From NCBI GenBank assembly GCA_965262455.1, contig CBDHFH010000003.1:469854-533853 (forward strand): DNA of 64,000 nucleotides. Direction: 5' to 3'. Source of the DNA: UBA1858 sp965262455 (GTDB lineage Bacteria > Pseudomonadota > Gammaproteobacteria > UBA4575). The notes beneath the pieces are model-generated. The model did no database searches and was not told the origin of the DNA. It was given only the letters and a program-made list of their open reading frames with translations. The position numbers were made by a program, and so were the translations under genes. Of the stretch, positions 45,984 to 55,180 are shown piece by piece. Every line of letters begins with the position of its first letter. Position 1 is the stretch's first letter.

Positions 45984-46928
45984 CTAACAATAGTGCTTTA
46001 GCTTGTGTGTCACCGCCACCCATGAAGCGGCGATACCAACAATGCTTATAAAAGCAACTATCAACATACATAGGCTTACAGATAGACTTGATAGTTTAAA
46101 TTCACTATCGAATAGCAAAGCCAGTTGATCTGTTTTCAGTCGTACTAACCAAGTACTGATCGAAACAATCAAAATTGCTAGTAACGACCCGCCAATGCCT
46201 AGCCATAAACCACTATATAAAAATGGACGCCTGACGTAGGCGTCAGATGCACCAACAAGCTTAATGATTTCAATCTCAGAGTGTCGGGCAGACACTTCCC
46301 AGCGAATAACATTTGCAATAATCAGTGCGATAGCTAATAGCAAAACAATACTGACTAGCCACTGAATCTGCTTAACCATATCAAGAATGGCTTGTAGTCT
46401 TTGAAACCATATCAAGTCGAATTGGACGAGTTGTACTTGTGGGGTGTTATTTAATTCTGCTTCAAGTTCCTTTAATGAATTAATATCTGATAATGCAAGC
46501 TGTGGATCAATTATGATGAGATGAGGAAGTGGATTGTCCGGTAAGTCGGAGGATAGCGAGTTGAGCCCCATTTGTTGTTTGAAGTCGGTGAGCGCCTGTT
46601 GTTTATCTAGCACACGTGTGTCGAGCACATTGGCGGTGTTCTTTAGTTCTTTGGCTAATGACTGTGCTTGAGATAGGGTAATGTCATCATTTAAAAATAT
46701 AGTAATTTGTTTGTCGCCATCCCATTGCTGGGTGAGTTGCTGAGCGCTGGAAAAAAAAATGTATATGCCCATCGGAATAGATAAAGCAATAGCAATCATC
46801 GCAACAGTAAAGCCATATGAAATAGGATTGGATCGATAGCGATTAAAGCTAGTTGTTAAACTTTCAAGATGGTGTTCTGCCCAAAGTATCGCTTTATTGT
46901 TGAGTTGACTGGGTAAGGTTTGCTTCAC
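45984..46928 (-). CDS. ftsX: Cell division protein FtsX
   Basis: Inner-membrane permease-like partner of FtsE, linking the divisome to peptidoglycan hydrolases. It has 314 residues with one N-terminal helix (about 40-60), a large periplasmic domain (KQITIFLNDDITLSQAQSLAKEL), then three helices at the C-terminus. EIIKLVGASDAYVRRPFLYSG is the typical FtsX cytoplasmic motif. It follows ftsE by three bases. Confidence 0.95.
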   Translation of the reverse strand: MKQTLPSQLNNKAILWAEHHLESLTTSFNRYRSNPISYGFTVAMIAIALSIPMGIYIFFSSAQQLTQQWDGDKQITIFLNDDITLSQAQSLAKELKNTANVLDTRVLDKQQALTDFKQQMGLNSLSSDLPDNPLPHLIIIDPQLALSDINSLKELEAELNNTPQVQLVQFDLIWFQRLQAILDMVKQIQWLVSIVLLLAIALIIANVIRWEVSARHSEIEIIKLVGASDAYVRRPFLYSGLWLGIGGSLLAILIVSISTWLVRLKTDQLALLFDSEFKLSSLSVSLCMLIVAFISIVGIAASWVAVTHKLKHYC

Positions 46929-46931
46929 AAC

Positions 46932-47594
46932 TTAATCCTCACCATATTCTAGTTGGCCGCTGTTGAGTTTTATAATACGCTTATTAAAATTCTCAATTAA
47001 ATTAACATCATGGCTTGCTATCAACACTGTAACGCCTACTTGGTTGAAATCGAGGAATAACTTCATAATGTCAGCGGATAACTCAGGGTCTAGATTACCA
47101 GTGGGTTCATCTGCGAGCAGCAAGCGGGGTTTATGAACAATGGCGCGAGCAATACCGACTCGTTGTTGCTCACCTCCTGATAATGAAATAGGGATGGATT
47201 TTTCTTTCTTTAATAAATTAACTTTGTCCAGTGCTGCTCTTACCCGTCGAGGAATATCTTTTGGCGCATAGCCATTAATACGTAAAGGCAATGCCACATT
47301 CTCATATACATTACGGTCATTTAGCAGGCGGTGGTCTTGGAAGACCAGTCCCATTTGACGACGAAAGTTTGCAATTCGTTGCTTATTTATTGCTGTGACA
47401 TTTTTTTCATCGAAGTATAGTTTGCCGCGCGTTGGTGGCTCGATTAGAGCTACTAACTTCAGCAGTGAGCTTTTACCGGATCCGGATGGGCCAGTGAGAA
47501 AACACATTTCCGCATTGTTTAACTGCAAGTTAATTTGACTGAGCACCTCTCCGCTTTCGGGATAACGTTTGCAAATATTCTGCAGTCGAATCAT
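46932..47594 (-). CDS. ftsE: Cell division ATP-binding protein FtsE
   Basis: ABC ATPase of 220 residues at the division ring. Walker A GPSGSGKSSLL, Q-loop FQDHRLL, signature LSGGEQQRVGIARAI and Walker B LLLADEPTGNLDP are all intact. The VFQDHRLLNDRNVYENVALPL segment is typical of FtsE. It forms ftsY-ftsE-ftsX with gaps of three to five bases. Confidence 0.97.
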   Translation of the reverse strand: MIRLQNICKRYPESGEVLSQINLQLNNAEMCFLTGPSGSGKSSLLKLVALIEPPTRGKLYFDEKNVTAINKQRIANFRRQMGLVFQDHRLLNDRNVYENVALPLRINGYAPKDIPRRVRAALDKVNLLKKEKSIPISLSGGEQQRVGIARAIVHKPRLLLADEPTGNLDPELSADIMKLFLDFNQVGVTVLIASHDVNLIENFNKRIIKLNSGQLEYGED

Positions 47595-47599
47595 ATAAT

Positions 47600-48520
47600 C
47601 TATGAGTTGAGATCGCGGTTGACTAGTGCTGAAGAAAATTCTTTTGCATCGAAAACTTGCAGATCTTCAATACCCTCGCCGACACCAATATAACGAATAG
47701 GTAATCCAAGTTGATCAGCAATGGCGAGTACGACACCGCCTTTAGCAGTGCCATCCAGTTTGGTTATGCATAATCCAGTGACATCCATGGCCTGGTGAAA
47801 TTCCTTGGCTTGCTTTAGCGCGTTTTGCCCCATGCTGGCATCCAGCACTAACAGTGTTTCATGTGGGGCATTCGCATCAAGTTTAGTCATTACGCGTTTA
47901 ACTTTTTCTAGCTCAGTCATTAAGTCATTTTGAGTATGTAAACGACCTGCTGTATCAGCAATCAGCACATCAATATTGCGTGCTTGCGCCGATTCTAGCG
48001 CATCAAATATAACAGAAGCGCTATCCGCCCCGCTGGCCTGAGATACTATGGGAATATCGTTGCGCTCGCCCCAAGTAATGAGTTGCTCTACGGCTGCAGC
48101 GCGAAAAGTATCGCCTGCTGCAAGCATGACAGATTTACGATTTTTCTTAAGACGGCGTGCTAATTTACCAATGGTTGTTGTTTTGCCCGCGCCATTGACA
48201 CCCACGACAAGAATTGAAAAAGGCTTGATCCTGCCAAGTAACATGGGTTGATTGCAGGGCTGCAACAACTCGAAAATGCATTGCCCAAGTAATGTAGGGA
48301 TATCATGAGGCGGTTTAGAGTTATCGATGAGCGATTTTAATTGGGATATGAGCTTATCTGTGGTTTCAATACCCACATCTGCCATGAGTAAACCGTCTTC
48401 AATTTCCGTGATAATGTCACCAATCGGTCTTGATGAGTCCTCTTGTATACCATCCGCGAGTACATGCCTTGTTTTAGTTAAGCCGTGTTTAAGTCGGTCG
48501 AGCAAATTTTGGTCAGTCAT
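47600..48520 (-). CDS. ftsY: Signal recognition particle receptor FtsY
   Basis: SRP receptor GTPase, which docks ribosomes making membrane proteins. It has 306 residues, the NG domain only: the N domain (LDRLKHGLTKTRHVL), then VVGVNGAGKTTTIGKLA (G1), DTFRAAAVEQL (G2 / insertion box), DTAGRLHTQNDLM (G3), TKLDGTAKGG (G4) and GVGEGIEDLQVF. The long acidic A domain of E. coli FtsY is missing, as in many other bacteria. Confidence 0.97.
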   Translation of the reverse strand: MTDQNLLDRLKHGLTKTRHVLADGIQEDSSRPIGDIITEIEDGLLMADVGIETTDKLISQLKSLIDNSKPPHDIPTLLGQCIFELLQPCNQPMLLGRIKPFSILVVGVNGAGKTTTIGKLARRLKKNRKSVMLAAGDTFRAAAVEQLITWGERNDIPIVSQASGADSASVIFDALESAQARNIDVLIADTAGRLHTQNDLMTELEKVKRVMTKLDANAPHETLLVLDASMGQNALKQAKEFHQAMDVTGLCITKLDGTAKGGVVLAIADQLGLPIRYIGVGEGIEDLQVFDAKEFSSALVNRDLNS

Positions 48521-48633
48521 ATGGCTAATGTGGAATTACGATTTAATGCTATGCTTGTGGTTGAACAAAGATATGATTGGTTTGTCTTATGGCACTCATC
48601 TTATTGTAACGTAACCATCACTGACATGAGCAA

Positions 48634-49977
48634 ATGAAGAAAATTATTTTATCAATAAATTATGTAATCGTTGCTATTTTATTGTTACCAACAAGTTGGG
48701 CATCGGTACATGAAAAGACATTAGAAAATGGTCTTAAGGTGGTTGTAAAAGAAGATCATCGAGCTCCCGTTGCTACCGCTCAAGTTTGGTATAAAGTTGG
48801 TTCAGCGAGTGAATATGGTGGTATCACAGGTGTATCACATGTACTCGAACATATGATGTTTAAAGGCACACCAAAAATTCCAGTTGGGCAGTTTTCACAA
48901 ATTCTCGCCGGCATTGGCGCGCGTGATAACGCATTCACAAGTCGAGATTTCACCGCATACTATCAGTTATTCGATGTGAGCAAACTGCAAACAAGTTTTG
49001 AACTTGAGTCAGACCGAATGGCACATTTAACGCTGGACGAAGCTGAGTTTAAAAAAGAAATTGAAGTGGTGAAAGAAGAGCGACGATTGCGTACTGAAGA
49101 TAATCCCAATTCGTTGACCTATGAACAGTTCATTGCAACTGCATATACAAGCAGCCCGTACCAAAATCCTGTTATAGGCTGGATGAATGATCTGGACAAC
49201 ATGCAAGTTGCAGATCTGCGAGAGTGGTACGAGGCGTGGTATGCACCTAATAACGCAACCTTGGTTGTGGTCGGGGATGTTGATCCCGCAGCGGTGTTCG
49301 CTATGGCAGAAAAATATTATGGCGCTATCCCATCGCGTGATGTGCCTGCACTAAAAGCACGTCTTGAACCAGAACAAAAAGGCGAGCGGCGCGTTGAAGT
49401 GAAAGCGATAGCGAAACTTCCCTATATAATTATCGGCTATAAAGCACCGTCTTTAGCAACTATGAAGAATGAACAAGAAGCCTACGCGCTCACTGTATTA
49501 GCAGGAATCCTTGATGGTGGACGTAGTTCTCGCCTGAGCAAAAATCTGGTGAGAGAGCAAGAAATAGCGGCAAGTGCCGGTGCTGGATATAGCCTCTATT
49601 CGGCACGCAGCAACATGTTTCTATTTGATGGTACGCCTAATGCCAATAAAACTGTGCAGCAACTAGAGCAGGCAATTAAAGCTGAAATTGAAAAACTTAA
49701 AAATGAGCTTGTTAGTGAACAAGAGCTGAAACGAGTAAAAGCACAAGTGGTGGCCAGTGAAGTCTATCAACAAGATTCAGTGCAAAGACAAGCTTATATT
49801 ATAGGTTCTTTGGAAACGGTCGGTCTGGGTTGGCAAGTAATGAATAGCTATGCAGACAAGATTCAGGCAGTCACTGCAGAAGATGTGCAAGCGGTGGCAC
49901 AAAAATATTTTGTAGATGAGCGCAAAACCGTGGCCTATTTAACACCACTAGAGCGAAACTCATTTGCCGCAAATTAA
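48634..49977 (+). CDS. M16 zinc peptidase, catalytic member
   Basis: A 447-residue exported peptidase of the pitrilysin/insulinase family. A signal peptide (about residues 1-23, ending SWA) is visible. The inverted zinc motif HVLEH (H69, E72, H73) is intact, with the third ligand Glu further on in KEIEVVKEERR. A second half carries GRSSRLSKNLVREQEIAASAGAGYSLY. It is followed by an M16 relative without the zinc motif, a pairing seen in many proteobacteria, likely a periplasmic heterodimer. Confidence 0.92.
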   Translation: MKKIILSINYVIVAILLLPTSWASVHEKTLENGLKVVVKEDHRAPVATAQVWYKVGSASEYGGITGVSHVLEHMMFKGTPKIPVGQFSQILAGIGARDNAFTSRDFTAYYQLFDVSKLQTSFELESDRMAHLTLDEAEFKKEIEVVKEERRLRTEDNPNSLTYEQFIATAYTSSPYQNPVIGWMNDLDNMQVADLREWYEAWYAPNNATLVVVGDVDPAAVFAMAEKYYGAIPSRDVPALKARLEPEQKGERRVEVKAIAKLPYIIIGYKAPSLATMKNEQEAYALTVLAGILDGGRSSRLSKNLVREQEIAASAGAGYSLYSARSNMFLFDGTPNANKTVQQLEQAIKAEIEKLKNELVSEQELKRVKAQVVASEVYQQDSVQRQAYIIGSLETVGLGWQVMNSYADKIQAVTAEDVQAVAQKYFVDERKTVAYLTPLERNSFAAN

Positions 49978-49998
49978 AAATTAATCAAATAATCATAT

Positions 49999-51315
49999 AT
50001 GAAAAAAACAATTTTTTTATCGCTAATTATTTGCTTGCTTGCAGTTAGCGCCCACGCATTACCAGATATTGAAGCTTGGCAAACAGATAATGGTATCAGT
50101 GTATATTATGTGCATGCGCCTGAATTAACTATTATTGATTTGGCGTTGACAATGGACGCGGGCAGTGCACGAGACGGTGACAAGCCTGGTTTATCATCGA
50201 TGATGCATGGCCTGTTAGATAAAGGTACCGGAAAATTAAGCGCCGATGATGTTGCGGCGAAATTTGAAGACGTGGGTGCTCAATTTGGTGTCAGTGTTGA
50301 TTTAGACCGATCCAGCGCTACCTTACGTAGCCTGTCTGATGACAGCTTATTTGAAAGCGCGCTTGATATGTATATTCGTGTGGTGACACAGCCGTCATTT
50401 CCCAAGCGTGATTATGAAAGAGAGAAAAAACGCTTACTGATTTCACTGGAAGATAGTGATCAGCGACCCGGTGATATCGTCAGTCGTACTTTTTTCCAGA
50501 TGTTGTATCAAGATCATCCCTACGCGCAACCGGGAACAGGCACAAAACAAAGTGTAGAAAATGTTACGCTCAAAGACATAAAGCAATTTCATAAAACACA
50601 TATCGTGGCCAATCGAGCAGTGTTAGCCATTGTTGGTGATGTGACACTTGAGCGAGCCCGAGAGATTGCGGAAAGAGTCAGTCAGGCTTTACCCAAAGGA
50701 GAAGCCCTGCAAAAGGTTGCCGATGTGCAATCTTCAACATTAGCTAAAAAGAAAGTTGAATTTCCCTCGCAGCAAGCGCATGTGCGCATGGGCCAAGTAG
50801 GCATACAGCGTGGCCATCCTGATTATTTTACTTTATATGTTGGTAACCACGTACTCGGAGGCGGGGGATTCACTTCACGTCTAATCAAAGAAGTCCGCAG
50901 CAAGCGTGGCTTATCATATAGTGTGTACAGTTACTTCATACCCTATGCTCAACAAGGTCCTTTCATTCTCGGTTTGCAAACCAGGGCTGACCAGGTTGCA
51001 CAAGCCATTGAAGTATGTGAACAAGTGCTAGAGGATTTTATTGCTAATGGTCCGACTGAAGAAGAACTAACATTAAGCAAAGAAAATATTATTAACGGCT
51101 TTCCTCTGCGTGTAGATAGCAATAAAGATGTGTTGGGATATCTGTCTTTGATTGGTTACTATGATCTGCCGCTAGACTATTTAAATGAATTCACTAAGAA
51201 TATTGAACAAGTCACATTAGCTGATGTTAAAACTGCTTTTCGCAAACACTTAAGTTTAGATTCCTTCGTCACGGTTGTTGTCGGTAGTGAGCAAACAGCA
51301 AACCAAGACGCATAA
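49999..51315 (+). CDS. M16 peptidase-like, non-catalytic partner
   Basis: A 438-residue exported protein (signal peptide about 1-20, ending AHA). It has the M16 fold, but the zinc motif is gone: the expected HxxEH position reads LSSMMHGLLD. It keeps the substrate-side GFTSRLIKEVRSKRGLSYSVYS with the Arg and Tyr used in two-subunit M16 enzymes. It most likely completes the active site of the upstream subunit. It ends within the rsmD start region. Confidence 0.9.
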   Translation: MKKTIFLSLIICLLAVSAHALPDIEAWQTDNGISVYYVHAPELTIIDLALTMDAGSARDGDKPGLSSMMHGLLDKGTGKLSADDVAAKFEDVGAQFGVSVDLDRSSATLRSLSDDSLFESALDMYIRVVTQPSFPKRDYEREKKRLLISLEDSDQRPGDIVSRTFFQMLYQDHPYAQPGTGTKQSVENVTLKDIKQFHKTHIVANRAVLAIVGDVTLERAREIAERVSQALPKGEALQKVADVQSSTLAKKKVEFPSQQAHVRMGQVGIQRGHPDYFTLYVGNHVLGGGGFTSRLIKEVRSKRGLSYSVYSYFIPYAQQGPFILGLQTRADQVAQAIEVCEQVLEDFIANGPTEEELTLSKENIINGFPLRVDSNKDVLGYLSLIGYYDLPLDYLNEFTKNIEQVTLADVKTAFRKHLSLDSFVTVVVGSEQTANQDA

Positions 51316-51877
51316 ACTTGCATCAGCGCCACAACAAGTAAAAATTCTTGCGGGTCAATGGCGTGGTACTAAGCTATCTGTATTACTTCAAGATGATGTT
51401 AGACCAACGCCAGCACGGGTCAGGGAAACGCTATTTAATTGGCTACAAGCCACCATAGTCGGGAGCGACTGCTTAGACTTGTTTGCAGGTAGTGCGGCAC
51501 TTGGTTTTGAGGCATTATCAAGAGGCGCCAATTCTGTTGTAGCGGTAGATAATGATCCTCAAGTAATACGCTTAATTACGCAGCAAGTCGATAAACTTCA
51601 GGCTAAGTCCATGCAAGTTGTGTGTACAGATGCGAAAAATTTTATACATCAAACACAACAAACATTTGATGTCATATTTCTTGATCCACCGTTTTCTAAA
51701 ATCGATGCTGTCGCAATGCTACCCATTATTCACCAACAGCAATTGGTGACAGCTAACAGTTTAGTCTATTTGGAATTCTCTACTAGGAATCGACCCAGTA
51801 CACTACCTGAACCTTGGCAATGGCAGCGACAGTCCAAGGCTGGTGAAGTAGAATACGGTTTAGTCACCATAAAATAA
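51287..51877 (+). CDS. rsmD: 16S rRNA m2G966 methyltransferase RsmD
   Basis: Methylates G966 of 16S rRNA with SAM. GTG 51287 gives 196 residues beginning MSKQQTKTHK; TTG codons at 51275 are alternatives. ILAGQWRGTKL, RPTPARVRETLFNWL, CLDLFAGSAALGFEALSRGA and the catalytic motif IFLDPPF are present. It overlaps the M16 gene by 29 bases and precedes coaD; in E. coli rsmD lies next to ftsY. Confidence 0.95.
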   Translation: MSKQQTKTHKLASAPQQVKILAGQWRGTKLSVLLQDDVRPTPARVRETLFNWLQATIVGSDCLDLFAGSAALGFEALSRGANSVVAVDNDPQVIRLITQQVDKLQAKSMQVVCTDAKNFIHQTQQTFDVIFLDPPFSKIDAVAMLPIIHQQQLVTANSLVYLEFSTRNRPSTLPEPWQWQRQSKAGEVEYGLVTIK

Positions 51878-51898
51878 TTGCTTAATACGAATAGAGAA

Positions 51899-52381
51899 AT
51901 GTCAAAAATTGCTGTCTATCCCGGTACATTTGATCCTATTACGCATGGTCATGCGGATTTGGTCAGGCGGGCACTTCATGTGTTTGATTATGTCATTGTG
52001 GGTATCGCTGCCAGCCCCCAGAAAGCGCCTGTATTTGATTTGAATGAACGCGTTGAATTGGCAAATAAAGTCTTTGCAGATTTAGATAACGTTAACGTAT
52101 GCGGGTTTGATGGTCTGTTGGTGGAATTTGCGCGTGATCAAGGTGCTGTGGCGGTACTTAGAGGGTTACGTGCGGTGTCGGACTTTGAATTTGAATTTCA
52201 GTTAGCGAGTATTAATCGACATTTAGACCCTACTCTAGAGTCAATTTTCTTAACCCCAGCAGAACAATTCTCATTTATTTCATCGAGTATTGTCAGAGAA
52301 GTTGCTTCATTGGGTGGTGAAATATCTAAGTTCGTTCATCCAGCCGTTGAACAAGCGCTTAAAGAAAAATTTGCTAATTAA
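51899..52381 (+). CDS. coaD: Phosphopantetheine adenylyltransferase
   Basis: Penultimate enzyme of coenzyme A synthesis. ATG 51899 gives 160 residues, the family length, with AGAG close upstream; a TTG at 51878 adds seven unneeded residues. AVYPGTFDPITHGHADLVRRA holds the nucleotidyl-transferase (T/H)xGH motif, and FISSSIVREVASLGG is the second ATP-binding motif. It lies close to mutM, as in E. coli. Confidence 0.97.
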   Translation: MSKIAVYPGTFDPITHGHADLVRRALHVFDYVIVGIAASPQKAPVFDLNERVELANKVFADLDNVNVCGFDGLLVEFARDQGAVAVLRGLRAVSDFEFEFQLASINRHLDPTLESIFLTPAEQFSFISSSIVREVASLGGEISKFVHPAVEQALKEKFAN

Positions 52382-52410
52382 TACTCTGTTAGGAATGCAG
52401 CTTTAAAACA

Positions 52411-52677
52411 ATGGCACTGTATATTACCGATGAATGCATAAATTGTGATGTATGTGAGCCGGAGTGTCCAAATGATGCGATCTTTGAGGGTGAAGAAATT
52501 TACCAAATTAAATGGCAACAGTGTACGGAATGTGTTGGTCATTTTGATGTGCCTCAATGTGTCGAAGTATGTCCAGTCGACTGCATACTTATTGATCCAG
52601 ATCATAAAGAAACTAAACAACAGTTAGAACTCAAATATCAACAACTAACTGGCAAGTCACAACATGATGCTAAATAG
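52411..52677 (+). CDS. YfhL-type 2[4Fe-4S] ferredoxin
   Basis: An 88-residue electron carrier. The first cluster motif is CINCDVCEPECPNDAI. The second is split by an insert, CTECVGHFDVPQCVEVCP, as in Allochromatium-type and E. coli YfhL ferredoxins. It follows coaD, the same link found in many gammaproteobacteria. Its end overlaps the ggt start by 14 bases. Confidence 0.95.
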   Translation: MALYITDECINCDVCEPECPNDAIFEGEEIYQIKWQQCTECVGHFDVPQCVEVCPVDCILIDPDHKETKQQLELKYQQLTGKSQHDAK

Positions 52678-54337
52678 ATTTATTTTCTTATTTGTATCTT
52701 TAGCAGTTACCGCATCGGCGACATTAGTCAACGCACAGCAAGAGAATAATCGCTACGCTGTCGCGAGTGCGCATGCACTGGCGAGTCAAGCGGGTGAGGA
52801 AATTTTACAAGCAGGGGGAAATGCCTTTGATGCCGCTGTTGCCATCACAGCTGCGTTAGCTGTTGTGGAACCATTTGGTAGCGGCATTGGCGGTGGTGGT
52901 TTCTGGTTGTTGCATGACGCCGAGCATAATAAAGATGTAGTCATAGACGGCCGTGAAGTCGCACCATTGGCGGCAACCAAGGATATGTATCTCGATGCAC
53001 AGGGACAGTTAACCCGCCAGTCAATCAATGGGCCATTGGCGGCAGGCATCCCTGGTGTGATTGCTGCGCTAGAGCTTATCACTAATGATTATGGCAATTT
53101 ATCTCTCGAGCAAAATCTACAGCCTGCCATTGAGTATGCAAAAGATGGCTTTAAAGTAAGTAATCACTATATAAGATTAGTAAATTTAAGAAAAAAAGCA
53201 TTACTTGCTTCAGCAGATGCACGCAGGATTTTTTTACTTAACGATGAAGTACCTAGGTTAGGTCATGTTGTGCGGCAATATGATTTAGCAAATACACTCA
53301 CATTGGTTGCTGAGCATGGCGCAGATGTATTTTATAAAGGGCTGTTAGCTGACTTGTTAGTGCATGGCACACAACAGGCTGGTGGTATTTGGAGCAAACA
53401 AGATTTAGTAAATTATCAGGTAAAGAAGCGAGAAGTTATTACAACTCAGTTTAAAAATCTGCAGGTAATTATGCCGCCTCCACCCACGTCAGGTGGTGTA
53501 GTCATCTCACAGATTTTATCGATGCTTGAAGCAAGTGATTCAAATAATCTAGACGACGTTCAATCAATTCATAAAATAGTAGAAGCGATGCGCCGAGCAT
53601 ATCAGGATCGTGCAGTGTATTTAGGAGATCCTGCATTCACGGATATTCCCATGCAGCGCTTGTTATCTAAAGAATATGCGCGTAGTAAATTTCAGGACTT
53701 TGATCCAGACCAAGCAACTATTAGCCAAGCGTTAACGGATAATGTCCGCACGCAAGGCAAAGACACAACACATTTTTCCGTATTAGATAGTGCGGGTAAC
53801 TATGTAGCGGCGACATTATCCATTAACTATCCCTTTGGCAGTGGTTTTGTCGCACCTGGCACAGGTATCTTATTAAATGATGAGATGGATGATTTTTCCA
53901 TGGCACCAGGAGTAGCTAATGTGTGGGGTCTGGTCGGTTCACATGCGAATGCGATTGAACCAGGCAAACGCATGCTGTCTAGCATGACACCTTTATTCGT
54001 TAGAGACGACGAGCGCGTGTTAATTGTCGGCACACCTGGAGGCAGCCGTATTATTAGCATGCTGACACTGGCAATTCTTAATTACCAACAAGGGGCAGAT
54101 GCAAAAAAAATTGTTAGTGACAGGAGATTTCATCACCAATATTTACCTGATGAAATTCAATATGAAATGCAGGCATTAACACAATCAGAAAAGTCAGTAC
54201 TGCTTAAAAAAGGCCACACCTTGAATGAATTGTCTCGCCGTTATGGAAATATGCACGCCATAATATGGAATAAAAAAAATAATCATGTGGAAGCTGCCTC
54301 TGATCCGCGTGGTGAAGGTCTTGCCGTTATCCAGTAG
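52664..54337 (+). CDS. ggt: Gamma-glutamyltranspeptidase
   Basis: Periplasmic N-terminal nucleophile hydrolase of glutathione and gamma-glutamyl compounds. It has 557 residues with a signal peptide (about 1-24, ending VNA). Self-cleavage is expected before T368 in KDTTHFSVLD. The family motifs GSGIGGGGFWLL, PLAAGIPGVIAALE, PPPTSGGVV, INYPFGSGFV, LLNDEMDDFS and SSMTPLFV are all present. Confidence 0.95.
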   Translation: MMLNRFIFLFVSLAVTASATLVNAQQENNRYAVASAHALASQAGEEILQAGGNAFDAAVAITAALAVVEPFGSGIGGGGFWLLHDAEHNKDVVIDGREVAPLAATKDMYLDAQGQLTRQSINGPLAAGIPGVIAALELITNDYGNLSLEQNLQPAIEYAKDGFKVSNHYIRLVNLRKKALLASADARRIFLLNDEVPRLGHVVRQYDLANTLTLVAEHGADVFYKGLLADLLVHGTQQAGGIWSKQDLVNYQVKKREVITTQFKNLQVIMPPPPTSGGVVISQILSMLEASDSNNLDDVQSIHKIVEAMRRAYQDRAVYLGDPAFTDIPMQRLLSKEYARSKFQDFDPDQATISQALTDNVRTQGKDTTHFSVLDSAGNYVAATLSINYPFGSGFVAPGTGILLNDEMDDFSMAPGVANVWGLVGSHANAIEPGKRMLSSMTPLFVRDDERVLIVGTPGGSRIISMLTLAILNYQQGADAKKIVSDRRFHHQYLPDEIQYEMQALTQSEKSVLLKKGHTLNELSRRYGNMHAIIWNKKNNHVEAASDPRGEGLAVIQ

Positions 54338-54361
54338 GACATTACTTTTTACGTTTGCTGC

Positions 54362-55174
54362 TTAACGTTGACAACGTGTGCAATAAGTCGTTGTGCGCTG
54401 CCCCTGTTTAATCGCACGTAAAGGTTGCGAGCATACTACACAAGGTAAATTTGCTCGCCCGTAAACACTTAATGCTTGTTTAAAGTAACCAGGCTTACCG
54501 TTTTCCTGAGTAAAATCTCTTAATGTGGTGCCACCACTTTTTATCGCTGCCTTTAGTACATCTTTAATAGCGTCGACTAACAATACATAACGTGCAAATG
54601 ATATTTTACCGGCTGCACGAGCCGGATGGATATGGCTCTTAAATAATGCTTCCGTGGCATATATATTCCCTACGCCAACAACGATATGAGCATTCATAAT
54701 AAATTCTTTGATTGATATTTTTCGCTGTCGTGATGCTTGATATAAATATTCAGCGTTAAATTCAGCGCCTAGTGGCTCGGGACCTAGCGAGATAAGTAAC
54801 TTGTGTTGCAGCGGGTCCTGCTTAGTCCAAAGCATTGCGCCAAATCGCCGTGGATCTCTGAAGCGCAATATATGCTGCTTAAAAGCGATATCAACGTGAT
54901 CATGCTTAGCAGCAGGTGTTGTCAATCCAACAATACGTAGACTACCTGACATACCTAAGTGAATAATTAAACAGCCTTTTTGATTGGCTAATAATAAATA
55001 TTTTGCACGTCGTGTAATGCAATCAAAAGTGTGTTTAACCAGCTGTTGTTTAATGTTACTTGGTATCGGCCAGCGAAGTTTCGTTGTACGAAGAGTCACT
55101 GCAGTGACTTGCTGCCCAGTCACATAGGGCTCAATACCACGCCGCGTCGTTTCAACTTCAGGAAGTTCTGGCAT
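54362..55174 (-). CDS. mutM: Formamidopyrimidine-DNA glycosylase
   Basis: Base-excision repair enzyme for 8-oxoguanine. It has 270 residues. The catalytic P2-E3 start (MPELPEVETTRRG) is intact, LLLANQKGCLIIHLGMSGSL carries the beta-lyase Lys region, VGVGNIYATEALF is conserved, and a C-terminal zinc finger has four Cys (CVVC...CTRC). It is convergent with ggt. In E. coli mutM follows rpmBG; here about 7 kb lies between. Confidence 0.97.
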   Translation of the reverse strand: MPELPEVETTRRGIEPYVTGQQVTAVTLRTTKLRWPIPSNIKQQLVKHTFDCITRRAKYLLLANQKGCLIIHLGMSGSLRIVGLTTPAAKHDHVDIAFKQHILRFRDPRRFGAMLWTKQDPLQHKLLISLGPEPLGAEFNAEYLYQASRQRKISIKEFIMNAHIVVGVGNIYATEALFKSHIHPARAAGKISFARYVLLVDAIKDVLKAAIKSGGTTLRDFTQENGKPGYFKQALSVYGRANLPCVVCSQPLRAIKQGQRTTTYCTRCQR

Positions 55175-55180
55175 GTCTTG

